Assembly: GCA_030671915.1 (NCBI GenBank)
Contig: DAOVHN010000148.1
Coordinates: 1 to 6,529, forward strand
Direction of reading: 5' to 3'
From: Pseudomonadota bacterium
Lineage (GTDB): Bacteria > Pseudomonadota > Alphaproteobacteria > UBA8366 > JADFVY01
DNA: 6,529 nt
Part shown: piece by piece, positions 1-5,906 of the stretch
How positions within the stretch are numbered: position 1 is the first letter of the stretch
Layout of the letters: every line of letters starts with the position of its first letter
Notes under the pieces: generated by a model
Database searches by the model: none
What the model was told of the DNA's origin: nothing
The model's input: the letters and a program-made list of their open reading frames with translations, nothing else
Program-made: the position numbers and the translations under genes

Positions 1-1124
1 TGCTGACCGATGCCGCCTCGGGCGGTTTCCGTAAATCCAACGAGGTCTGGGCCGGGTTCGCCGAGCAGCGGCCATGGGTTTTCCCGCTGGAACTGCATCT
101 GGCGGCGGGGGGTGTGGCCCATTCGCAGGACCTGATGCAGGACTGGGCCTCGGCCAACCAGGGGCATTACGCCTATTTCCGCACCCAAGGCGACCTGGAT
201 GTGGCGTTCGCACGCGCCATCTGCATGATGCGCCGGCCCGCGGAATACAGCGTGGCGGCCGCCGCCGAATATGTGAAGCCGCCGGCGCCGGGGACGCTGA
301 GCGTAAAATGGAAGCAAGGGCAGGCGATGGCCGGCGCGACGGTCGAGCTGATTTTCGACGCCTCCGGTTCGATGCGTTCGAAGAAGAAAAAGAATCTGGT
401 CGGCGGCAAGCTGCGCATCGATGTCGCGCGCGAGGTGGTGGCGGGTATCGTCGAAAACCTGCCGGAGGATGTGAATGTCGGCCTGCGCGTCTATGGCCAC
501 CGGATCCGCGAGGGCAAGAAGGGCGCCTGCGAGGATTCGCAACTCGTTGCCCCGATCGGCCCGCTGAAGCGCAAGAAACTGCTGAGCCAGATAAAAAAGA
601 TCAAGGCGCTGGGCACCACGCCGATCGCCTACTCGCTGCTGCAGGCGGGCAAGGACCTGGAAGGGGTCGTCGGGCCCAAGCTGATCCTGCTGGTCACCGA
701 CGGCAAGGAGGAATGCAATGCCGCCCCGGCCGCGGCCGCGGCCGAACTGCGCGCCCGGGGGATAGACGTGAAGATCGATATCGTCGGCTTCGCATTGGGC
801 GAGGATGAGGTTAAGCAGGATATGCTGAAGGCCGCGCTGGCCGGCGGCGGCGCCTTCTACGACGCCCAGGACCGCGAGGCCTTGTCCGCCGCGATCGACC
901 GGTCGCTGGGTGTGCCCTTCGATCTGGTCGACGAGCGCGAACGGGTGATCGCCAGCGGCGTTACCGGCATCGTGCTCGAGGTTCCGCCGGGCAACTATAC
1001 GATGGTGCTTAAGACCGCCAAGGGCGACATGTCCTTCCCCGATATCGTCGTTGAGGAGGACTCCGCAACCAGCCTGACCCTGTCGCGCAATCGCAATCTG
1101 GTAAAGCTTGAGCGCGGTGGTTGA
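1..1124 (+). CDS. VWA (von Willebrand factor type A) domain protein, 5' end outside the window
   Basis: The reading frame is open from base 3 to the TGA at 1122-1124, giving 373 visible residues. The true start lies upstream; the GTG at 114 is internal. Visible residues 1-85 look like the end of a first VWA domain (LTDAASGGF, then RPWVFPLEL, then a helix ending ICMMRRPAEY). Residues about 110-300 are a complete VWA domain with all three parts of the MIDAS metal site: DASGS (D119, S121, S123), a threonine in GTTPIA (T205 or T206) and D233 in LLVTDGKEE. Residues about 303-373 (FDLVDERERV onward) are beta-rich, like a small immunoglobulin- or carboxypeptidase-regulatory-type tail. VWA domains with intact MIDAS bind a divalent cation and a protein partner; the partner here is unknown. 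Two cysteines (GACED and EECN), in positions I remember as recurrent in this subgroup, could form a disulfide if the domain is exported, but the N-terminus is not visible. A run of four lysines follows the MIDAS. No clear terminator follows the gene. Confidence 0.9.
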   Translation, partial: LTDAASGGFRKSNEVWAGFAEQRPWVFPLELHLAAGGVAHSQDLMQDWASANQGHYAYFRTQGDLDVAFARAICMMRRPAEYSVAAAAEYVKPPAPGTLSVKWKQGQAMAGATVELIFDASGSMRSKKKKNLVGGKLRIDVAREVVAGIVENLPEDVNVGLRVYGHRIREGKKGACEDSQLVAPIGPLKRKKLLSQIKKIKALGTTPIAYSLLQAGKDLEGVVGPKLILLVTDGKEECNAAPAAAAAELRARGIDVKIDIVGFALGEDEVKQDMLKAALAGGGAFYDAQDREALSAAIDRSLGVPFDLVDERERVIASGVTGIVLEVPPGNYTMVLKTAKGDMSFPDIVVEEDSATSLTLSRNRNLVKLERGG

Positions 1125-1190
1125 ACCGGATCGATTCACCTTGAGCTATCGAGCCGATTTGGACTGCGTCGAATAACCTGTTGAAAGAAT

Positions 1191-1277
1191 TGGCGGAGGG
1201 AGGGGGACTCGAACCCCCGGAACCCTATCGGGTTCACGGATTAGCAATCCGCTGCATTACCGCTCTGCCATCCCTCC
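1191..1277 (-). tRNA. tRNA-Ser(GCU)
   Basis: Read on the minus strand this is a class II tRNA of 87 bases including an encoded CCA (complement of 1191-1193). The seven-pair acceptor stem is GGAGGGA (1271-1277) with TCCCTCC (1195-1201), and the discriminator base is G (complement of 1194). The anticodon loop TTGCTAA (1241-1247) carries the anticodon GCT (complement of 1243-1245), which reads AGC and AGU serine codons. The long variable arm folds as GAACCC/GGGTTC around a short loop, the hallmark of tRNA-Ser, and the T arm GGGGG-TTCGAGT-CCCCC is canonical. It is a single gene with no other tRNA beside it. I saw no direct repeat of its 3' end and no integrase, so it shows no sign of being an occupied attachment site. 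Confidence 0.97.
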
Positions 1278-1324
1278 GCGAGAAGCCGGCGCCGGGCGGC
1301 GGATGCGGCCCGGACGGTGCGCCT

Positions 1325-1353
1325 TAACTAGCGATGAGCGGGACCGGCGTCAA
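1325..1353 (-). promoter_or_regulatory. putative sigma-70-type promoter of tRNA-Ser
   Basis: On the minus strand, TTGACG (complement of 1348-1353, in the context CCCTTGACG) is followed after exactly 17 bases by TAGTTA (complement of 1325-1330). The -35 box fits the CTTGAC form common at alphaproteobacterial stable-RNA promoters; the -10 box is only a partial match. Transcription would start near 1317 and leave a leader of about 40 bases before the tRNA. Confidence 0.5.
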
Positions 1354-1355
1354 GG

Positions 1356-1367
1356 GCTCGCGCGAGC
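1356..1367. repeat. 12-bp perfect palindrome GCTCGCGCGAGC
   Basis: The palindrome sits directly upstream of the putative tRNA -35 box, between that promoter and the end of the rhomboid gene. It could be an operator, or a hairpin limiting read-through from the rhomboid gene, but no T-tract follows it on the minus strand. In such GC-rich DNA a CG-rich palindrome of this length may also be chance. Confidence 0.3.
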
Positions 1368-1436
1368 GCGGGTTGATGCAAAACATGGACCAATACCAAG
1401 GCTCGTCGATAGAAGGAGAGGGTCAACAAACTGTTT

Positions 1437-2144
1437 TTAGTACCGCCCGCGGTCGAACAGGGGCAGATCCTTGCGCTTCATGACGAGAATCAGCAGCATG
1501 CCCGCCGCGAAGCCGCCTATATGGGCCCACCATGCAGTGCCGCCGTCATCGCCGTCCGGCAGGCCGCCATCGAGATAGACGTTGTAGACCTGCAGCGCCA
1601 CCCAGCCGCCCAGCACGATGAAGGCGGGCAACGGCAAGGGCACGCGATAGAACAGCAGCACGATCACGCGGACCCTGGGATGCAACAGCAGATAGGCCCC
1701 TAAAATGCCCGAAACGGCGCCACTGGCCCCAATCAGCGGGCTGATGGAATCGGGGTCGGAAAGCCCGTGCGCCAGCGTCGCCGCGATCCCGCAAAGGACA
1801 TAGAAGACGAGGAACTTCACATGCCCCATGGCGTCCTCGATATTATCCCCGAACACCCACAGATAGAGCATGTTGCCGCCCAGATGCAGCCAGCCGGCAT
1901 GCATGAACATCGAGGTGATCAGCGTCGCGCCCGCCGGAATGACGGCGAGGTCGGGCGGCAAATCCTTGAAGTCGAAAAACACGGCCGGGATCAGCCCGAA
2001 ACTCAGGATGGCCTCGAATCCCGTCTCCTCGGGCAACGAGACCTGCCACAGGAAGGTCGCCACGCAGGCCGCGATCAGACCGACGGTGACGATCTGAAAC
2101 GGGATGACCCGAAGCGGGTTGGTATCTTTAAGCGGTAAAAACAT
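1437..2144 (-). CDS. Rhomboid-family intramembrane serine protease
   Basis: This 235-aa polytopic protein has about six membrane segments (roughly 13-33, 82-99, 108-127, 133-155, 170-190 and 205-222), the minimal six-helix rhomboid core. The catalytic serine is S141 in the GASGAVSG motif and the catalytic histidine is H208 in AHIGGF. H87 and N91 of HLGGN match the conserved His/Asn of the oxyanion region. Rhomboids cleave membrane proteins within or near their transmembrane helix; the substrate cannot be read from the sequence. The segment after helix 1 (about residues 36-72) is the L1 loop region. The ATG at 2142-2144 is used although no good Shine-Dalgarno precedes it, because the first membrane segment starts 13 residues later. 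It follows the PAP2/phosphatase fusion gene on the same strand after 52 bases, so the two may be cotranscribed. All key residues are intact, and I see no cytosolic zinc-finger or rhodanese extension. Confidence 0.96.
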   Translation of the reverse strand: MFLPLKDTNPLRVIPFQIVTVGLIAACVATFLWQVSLPEETGFEAILSFGLIPAVFFDFKDLPPDLAVIPAGATLITSMFMHAGWLHLGGNMLYLWVFGDNIEDAMGHVKFLVFYVLCGIAATLAHGLSDPDSISPLIGASGAVSGILGAYLLLHPRVRVIVLLFYRVPLPLPAFIVLGGWVALQVYNVYLDGGLPDGDDGGTAWWAHIGGFAAGMLLILVMKRKDLPLFDRGRY

Positions 2145-2196
2145 GGCGCGACGAGACTAGCCGAACCGCGCGGCGCACGCCATAGGTTGTGCGGCT

Positions 2197-3618
2197 TCAC
2201 ATCCTCCGGGCCTGCGCGGCGAGGTAGTCCGCGTACAGATCCAGGGCGATGCGGATATAGGGGCGGCGGATCCTTTCGGGGCGGATCCGGTCGATGGCGG
2301 CGAGGGCCTGGCTTGCGGTCATGCCCCGGCGCATCATCCAGGCGCATACCGCCAGCACGCCGCGTGCCATGCCCAGTGCGCAATGGACATAAACGCCGCC
2401 CGCGCGCCGCCTGTCCTCGATGCGCCGCGCGATCTCGTCCAGCGCGGCCGGGGCCGGGATGGCGATGTCCAGCAGCGGCAGATGGTCGTGGGCGAGGCCG
2501 GCGGGCGGGACCGAGGCCAACTCCGGCACCAGGTCGACGACCGCCACCACGCCGGCGGCCTCCAGCCTGTCCCAGCCTCCCCTGCCCGGCCGGATGCCCA
2601 GCCACAGGCCCGGTTCGACCTCGGCCATCGGCGCGACGCGACCGCGCCACAAGCGCCAGTTCACCCAACTACCGATCAGGTAAGGCCAGAAGGCGAGCCA
2701 TGCGAGGGCATGGTGGCCGCCCCGCCGCTTGCCCAGGAAGCCGTTCAGCCCCAGCGCGTAAGCCACGGCGACGCCGGTCAGCGATAGCGCCAGCCAGCCC
2801 AGCGGAAGGGCCAGCGCCGGCACGGACAAGGCCGCGGCCGCGGCCAGGGCCGCCGGGACGAGATAGCGCAGCGCCATGTCGAGATGGCGCGGCGTGACGA
2901 AGTTGACCGGGATACGCCCCGCCCCCCTTTCCGGAACCAGCCACATGACAAGCGCCGCGACCGCCGCACCGCCGGGCAGGTCGATGAAATGATGCTGCCA
3001 CACCAACAGGGTCGAAGCCGCAATCGCCAGGAACCACACGGCAAGCGTCAAGCGCCAGGCGTGGCCAAGCCGGCGGTCGAGCTCGCGCCAGGCCAGGAAA
3101 CCGAGGCTGATATGCAGCGAGGGGAACTGGTTGAAGGGCCGGTCCAGCTCCAGAAAGGCGAACAGCGGGGCCGCCCAGCCCTCCACCGGCGGGCGTTCGA
3201 AGCCGAATTGCAAAGGCATGGCCACGAAGACCGCCGCCGACAGGGCGATGGCCAGGCCGCAGCGCAAGCCCAGCCGCTGCAGCGCGGCCCGGTCCGCCGC
3301 CGCCATGAAGGCCGCCACGAAAAGGATGTCCGACGACATGTAGGGCAGGATGAAGGCGGAAACGAAGGGGATGGCGCGCTCCCAGCCCATGTAGAGCGCC
3401 CGATGCGGCGCGCCCAGGGCGGCAATCTCGTTGGCCCCGCCATAGGCCATGAAGAAGAACAGCCCCATGACCGCCACCCACAACGCGCGCTCCTTGAACA
3501 ACGGCCTCGCGCCGGGCGCCGCGTCGAACAGGGGCACGGCCGGCGGGTTAGCACGGGCGGCTGTTTTGCCCACCTCTGCCCCCTTCCCCGCCGCCGGTCC
3601 CGATATCGCCTTTCTCAT
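2197..3618 (-). CDS. PAP2 lipid phosphatase / dual-specificity phosphatase fusion protein (YnbD-like)
   Basis: The 473-aa protein fuses two phosphatases. Residues about 45-330 form a polytopic membrane domain of the PAP2 (type 2 phosphatidic acid phosphatase) superfamily, in the AUR1/inositol-phosphorylceramide-synthase-like branch. Its PSLH motif (166-169) and HHFID (209-213) supply the histidines and aspartate of the acid-phosphatase-type site. Residues about 330-473 form a small cysteine-phosphatase domain with the CX5R loop HCALGMAR: nucleophile C413, phosphate-binding R419. D378 or D384 could be the general acid. E. coli YnbD has this architecture. The likely substrates are lipid phosphates or phospholipid head groups for the membrane half and an unknown phosphomonoester for the other. 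Start choice: ATG at 3616-3618 has GGAGGT eight bases upstream. An in-frame ATG at 3720 also has a GGAGG, but the 34 extra codons have weaker third-position GC and no family look; a GTG at 3573 is a third option. Downstream lies the rhomboid gene, 52 bases away. Confidence 0.9.
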   Translation of the reverse strand: MRKAISGPAAGKGAEVGKTAARANPPAVPLFDAAPGARPLFKERALWVAVMGLFFFMAYGGANEIAALGAPHRALYMGWERAIPFVSAFILPYMSSDILFVAAFMAAADRAALQRLGLRCGLAIALSAAVFVAMPLQFGFERPPVEGWAAPLFAFLELDRPFNQFPSLHISLGFLAWRELDRRLGHAWRLTLAVWFLAIAASTLLVWQHHFIDLPGGAAVAALVMWLVPERGAGRIPVNFVTPRHLDMALRYLVPAALAAAAALSVPALALPLGWLALSLTGVAVAYALGLNGFLGKRRGGHHALAWLAFWPYLIGSWVNWRLWRGRVAPMAEVEPGLWLGIRPGRGGWDRLEAAGVVAVVDLVPELASVPPAGLAHDHLPLLDIAIPAPAALDEIARRIEDRRRAGGVYVHCALGMARGVLAVCAWMMRRGMTASQALAAIDRIRPERIRRPYIRIALDLYADYLAAQARRM

Positions 3619-3842
3619 CCCGTCGCACCTCCACATGCCACCAAGCCTGACGCACGCGAGAGGAAAACCGAACGCCATTGGACTGCAATCTGCCGCCAGG
3701 CCGGCCTCGTTGTCCCGCATCGTCCTTCCTCCAGCCCTTCGCCGGCGGCAAAATCTATCTTTATTCGTCTTAATCTTCCGCTAATGGATTTTGTGCATGA
3801 TTGGCGGCCGTTGCAGTCAATTCGATCTCCGGGGAATATTCG
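3619..3842. other. divergent intergenic region between the PAP2/phosphatase gene and the 78-aa gene
   Basis: This 224-base region must hold the promoters for both divergent units. Its middle, about 3750-3800, is clearly AT-rich against the surrounding GC-rich DNA (for example TTTATTCGTCTTAATC), as expected for a promoter region. I could not fit a convincing -35/-10 pair with 16-18-base spacing on either strand, so I name no boxes. If the longer start at 3720 of the minus-strand gene were real, only about 120 bases would remain. GGGGAA at 3831-3836 is a plausible ribosome binding site for the plus-strand gene. Confidence 0.55.
3627..3632 (-). promoter_or_regulatory. Shine-Dalgarno GGAGGT supporting the start at 3618
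   Basis: The complement of 3627-3632 reads GGAGGT, eight bases before the ATG at 3616-3618. It is the main argument for the 473-aa form of the PAP2/phosphatase fusion. A competing GGAGG with good spacing lies before the in-frame ATG at 3720, so the choice also rests on the weaker codon bias of the intervening 34 codons. Confidence 0.6.
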
Positions 3843-4079
3843 ATGAGTGAACAGAAGATCAAGGCGCTGGAAGAGCGCGTGACGTCTTTGGACAATGATA
3901 TCCAGGCTATCGCCAAGGCGATGGTCTTCGCCATATCGCTGCTGGCCCGCAACGACCCGAAGAAACTGCGGCTGGCCGAGCGGCTGCGCACGCTGGGCGA
4001 CCGGCCGGAAATGGATTCGCAAGCCGCGCGCGATCTGCTGGACGCCATCGCCGACCGTATCGAGACGGCGGGCGATTAA
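3843..4079 (+). CDS. Small helical protein of unknown function (78 aa)
   Basis: I do not recognise this family. The ATG at 3843 follows GGGGAA (3831-3836) after six bases; the frame is open further upstream to 3801, but that part falls in the AT-rich promoter region. Residues 4-25 (IKALEERVTSLDNDI and onward) have heptad spacing of I, L, V, L and I that fits a short coiled coil. Residues about 22-35 (AIAKAMVFAISLLA) are hydrophobic but short for a membrane span and probably continue an amphipathic helix. A charged linker (RNDPKKLRLAERLRTLGDRP) leads to a final helix around 59-75 (SQAARDLLDAIADRI). There is no cysteine, metal motif or signal peptide. The shape suggests an oligomerising or adaptor-type small protein. 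The gene begins a plus-strand run with the two TPR genes, but a 108-base gap separates it from the first of them, so cotranscription is possible rather than shown. Confidence 0.8.
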   Translation: MSEQKIKALEERVTSLDNDIQAIAKAMVFAISLLARNDPKKLRLAERLRTLGDRPEMDSQAARDLLDAIADRIETAGD

Positions 4080-4187
4080 TTACCCGCTTGCCCGGGCGGT
4101 TTCCCGATAACAGTTGGCGTCGGCCGCCCCGCGGCGGGTAAGATGCGAAGCCTCCGCCGCCGGAAACCGCATGGAAGGGAACCGCCG

Positions 4188-4922
4188 ATGCCGCTTTTCG
4201 CGAGCCTCGTTCTGTTACTGGACGTCATCTGCATCGGCCATGCCGCCTGGAAGAGGCAGCCGGCCCTGTGGTTTTTCGTCATTGTCGCGCTGCCCTTCGT
4301 CGGGGCGACGATGTATCTGCTGACCGAACTGCTGCCCCGCGCCCGCGCCAACCCGGCCGCGCGCCACGCCGCCACCGGCCTGGGCCGCGCCATCAATCCG
4401 GACAAGGAAGTCAGCGCCGCGCGAACCGCCTTGGAAGAGATGGACACGGTCGAGAACCGCAGGCGGCTGGCCGACGCGCTGGTCACGCGGGGCCGCCACG
4501 CCGAGGCGCGGGAATTGTACGAAAGCGCGCTGACCGGCGCCCACGAGGACGACCCGGCCCTGATGATGGGGCTGGCCCGCGCCCTGTTCGGGCTGGAGGA
4601 ATACACCGGCGTTCGCATGACGCTGGACCGCTTGCGCGAGGCCTGGCCGGATTTCCAGTCGCCCGAGGGCCATATGCTGTACGCCCGCGCCCACGAGGCG
4701 ATGGGCGAGATGGACCGGGCGCTGATGGAGTACGAGGCGCTGGCCGGTTATTTCCGCGGCGAGGAGGCGCGTTGCCGCTACGCCATGCTGCTGCTGCGCA
4801 TGGGCCGCGAGGAAGAGGCGGAAGCGCAGTTCCAGGTGGTCGTCCAGTCGGTGGAGACCGGTTCGCGCGTCTATGGCAAGGACCAGAAAGTCTGGTACGA
4901 CATGGCCAAGCAGCAGCTATAG
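4188..4922 (+). CDS. Membrane-anchored TPR protein, first of two tandem paralogues
   Basis: The 244-aa protein has two N-terminal hydrophobic helices (about 3-20 and 27-48). The second ends in a Trp/Pro/Gly/Tyr pattern (LWFF, LPFVGA, MYLLTELLP) resembling the PLDc_N module, a two-helix membrane module found in front of phospholipase D-type domains. No HKD catalytic motif follows. Residues about 86-225 contain roughly four TPR units at about 86-119, 121-155, 159-190 and 191-225, with consensus small residues (GRHAEARELYESAL, MGEMDRALMEYEAL, MGREEEAEAQF). The protein is probably an inner-membrane scaffold displaying a TPR domain that binds other proteins; the partner is unknown. Start choice: ATG 4188 has AGGGA (4176-4180) seven bases upstream, and its first residues (MPL.A.LVL) match the paralogue's, so the upstream in-frame ATG at 4143 is rejected. 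LapB/YciM is also a membrane-anchored TPR protein, but its C-terminal rubredoxin-like metal site is absent here. Confidence 0.9.
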   Translation: MPLFASLVLLLDVICIGHAAWKRQPALWFFVIVALPFVGATMYLLTELLPRARANPAARHAATGLGRAINPDKEVSAARTALEEMDTVENRRRLADALVTRGRHAEARELYESALTGAHEDDPALMMGLARALFGLEEYTGVRMTLDRLREAWPDFQSPEGHMLYARAHEAMGEMDRALMEYEALAGYFRGEEARCRYAMLLLRMGREEEAEAQFQVVVQSVETGSRVYGKDQKVWYDMAKQQL

Positions 4923-5020
4923 AGCCCGGGCCATTTCGGGCCGGTTAATGATCCGATAAGACATGTCGTGGCATATTTGCGCAGTTTGCGGTTGCATCCG
5001 CGTAACCCGGGAGAATTGCC

Positions 5021-5761
5021 ATGCCCCTGTTAGCCGGTCTCGTTCTGGCGCTGGACGCCGCCTGCATCGTCCATGCGCTGCGTGCACGCCAGCCCTATTA
5101 CTGGTTCGCGATCATCCTGGGGCTACCGACGATCGGGGCCGCGATCTATTTCTTTTCCGAAATCCTGCCCGACCTCGCGCACAGCCGCGCCGCGCGCGAG
5201 GCCGCGTCGGATCTGGGCCGGGTGATCGATCCGGCGAGGGAAATCCGCGAGGCGACCGGCGCGCTGCGCCTGTCGGACACGGCGGAGAACCGCAAGAGGC
5301 TGGCCGAGGCGCTGTATGCGACCGAACGGTATGACGAGGCCCGCACGCTCTACGAGACCGCGCTGGAAGGGGCCCATGCCAACGACCCTGCACTGATGAT
5401 GGGGCTGGCCCGGGCGCTGTTCGGGCTGAAGGACTACGGGGGCGGATGCGATACGCTGGACCGGCTGCGCGAGACCAACCCCGACTTCGAGTCGGCCGAG
5501 GGCCACATGCTCTACGCCCGGAGCCGCGAGGGCACGGGCGACCTGGAACAGGCCGCCGTCGAATTCGAATCTCTGTCGGCCTATTGTCCCGGCGAGGAGG
5601 CGCGCTGCCGCTATGGAATCCTGCTGCAGCGCCTGGGCCAGGTGGACGAGGCCCGCGCACTATTCGAGGCAGTCGTCACATCGGTCGAGACCGCACCGAA
5701 GACCTATTTCCGCGCCCAGCGCGACTGGTACCAGGTGGCGAAGAGCAATCTGGCGGGGTGA
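5021..5761 (+). CDS. Membrane-anchored TPR protein, second of two tandem paralogues
   Basis: The 246-aa protein is collinear with the product of the gene at 4188-4922. I count about 135 identical residues in 244 positions without any gap (about 55%). It has the same layout: two hydrophobic helices (about 3-20 and 26-48, with YYWFAIILGLPTIGAAIYFF closest to the PLDc_N pattern) and then four TPR-like units to about residue 225. The near-invariant blocks are NDPALMMGLARALFGL (121-136), EGHMLYAR (160-167) and GEEARCRY (191-198). The ATG at 5021 has GGGAG (5009-5013) seven bases upstream. The 98-base gap after the first copy has a short GC-rich inverted repeat around 4924-4941 but no clear terminator or promoter. 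The role is probably a membrane-tethered protein-binding scaffold; two diverged copies suggest separate partners or a heteromer. A hairpin terminator follows directly after the stop. Confidence 0.9.
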   Translation: MPLLAGLVLALDAACIVHALRARQPYYWFAIILGLPTIGAAIYFFSEILPDLAHSRAAREAASDLGRVIDPAREIREATGALRLSDTAENRKRLAEALYATERYDEARTLYETALEGAHANDPALMMGLARALFGLKDYGGGCDTLDRLRETNPDFESAEGHMLYARSREGTGDLEQAAVEFESLSAYCPGEEARCRYGILLQRLGQVDEARALFEAVVTSVETAPKTYFRAQRDWYQVAKSNLAG

Positions 5762-5767
5762 AGGCGG

Positions 5768-5797
5768 TTCCGGCCGTCGCCGGAAATTTGCTTTTGT
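5768..5797 (+). terminator. Rho-independent terminator of the second TPR gene
   Basis: A perfect seven-pair stem TTCCGGC (5768-5774) and GCCGGAA (5779-5785) closes a four-base loop CGTC, and is followed by a T-rich stretch ATTTGCTTTTG (5786-5796). It begins six bases after the TGA at 5759-5761. This is the most convincing intrinsic terminator in the window. Confidence 0.75.
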
Positions 5798-5798
5798 C

Positions 5799-5906
5799 CC
5801 ACCCCCTCCCTGCCCTCCCCCGCCCAAGCGGGAGAGGGTTCCATTATTGAGGCCTCAACGAAAAGCCCCTCTCCCGCTGGCGGGGGAGGGGTTGGGGAGG
5901 GGGTGG
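5799..5906. repeat. Inverted pair of REP-like GC-rich palindromes around a perfect 12-bp palindrome
   Basis: The left arm 5799-5838 (CCACCCCCTCCC to GCGGGAGAGGG) and the reverse complement of the right arm 5866-5906 are almost identical over about 40 bases, differing by a few bases and small indels. Each arm contains its own hairpin: CTCCCCCGC with GCGGGAGAG on the left, CTCTCCCGC with GCGGGGGAG on the right. The 27-base spacer holds the perfect palindrome TTGAGGCCTCAA (5847-5858). The dyad centres of the outer arms and of the inner palindrome coincide at 5852/5853. Units of the type CCCTCTCCCGC/GCGGGAGAGGG are known as dispersed extragenic palindromes in proteobacterial genomes, here in a BIME-like inverted pair. 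It lies between convergent genes. It may act as a transcription or processing barrier, or be a mobilised REP unit; no REP transposase (RAYT) is in the window. Confidence 0.75.

Noticed and set aside
114..116. GTG at 114 as the start of the VWA protein
   Set aside because: The frame is open and protein-like all the way to the window edge, there is no convincing ribosome binding site, and a start here would cut a domain in the middle.
74..808. A 244-codon open frame overlapping the VWA gene in another frame
   Set aside because: The product is Gly/Arg/Ala-rich with no motif, while the frame ending at 1124 encodes an intact VWA domain over the same bases.
1191..1277. tRNA-Ser as an integration site for a mobile element
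   Set aside because: There is no integrase gene, no duplicated tRNA 3' segment and no change of base composition in the neighbouring genes.
2884..3846. A 320-codon open frame on the plus strand
   Set aside because: It is antisense to the PAP2/phosphatase gene, whose two active-site motifs prove the minus-strand frame. Its product is Arg/Gln/Gly/His-rich low-complexity sequence without a fold, typical of antisense frames in GC-rich genes, and it would run into the divergent promoter region.
4143..4187. ATG at 4143 as the start of the first TPR gene
   Set aside because: The 15 extra residues are Arg/Pro-rich and absent from the paralogue, whose start aligns exactly with ATG 4188; AGGGA is correctly spaced for 4188.
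4080..4187. Terminator after the 78-aa gene
   Set aside because: The GC-rich stretch around 4082-4101 can form only a bulged short stem, with TTT but no real T-tract; not enough to call.
4923..5020. Terminator or promoter in the gap between the TPR paralogues
   Set aside because: GCCCG (4924-4928) and CGGGC (4937-4941) can pair, but the stem is short and no T-tract follows. CATATT at 4972-4977 resembles a -10 box but has no acceptable -35 box at the right distance.
5799..5906. CRISPR array or insertion-sequence ends
   Set aside because: There are only two units, in inverted rather than direct orientation, with no further spacers and no transposase or open frame between them, so an inverted REP-like pair explains it better.
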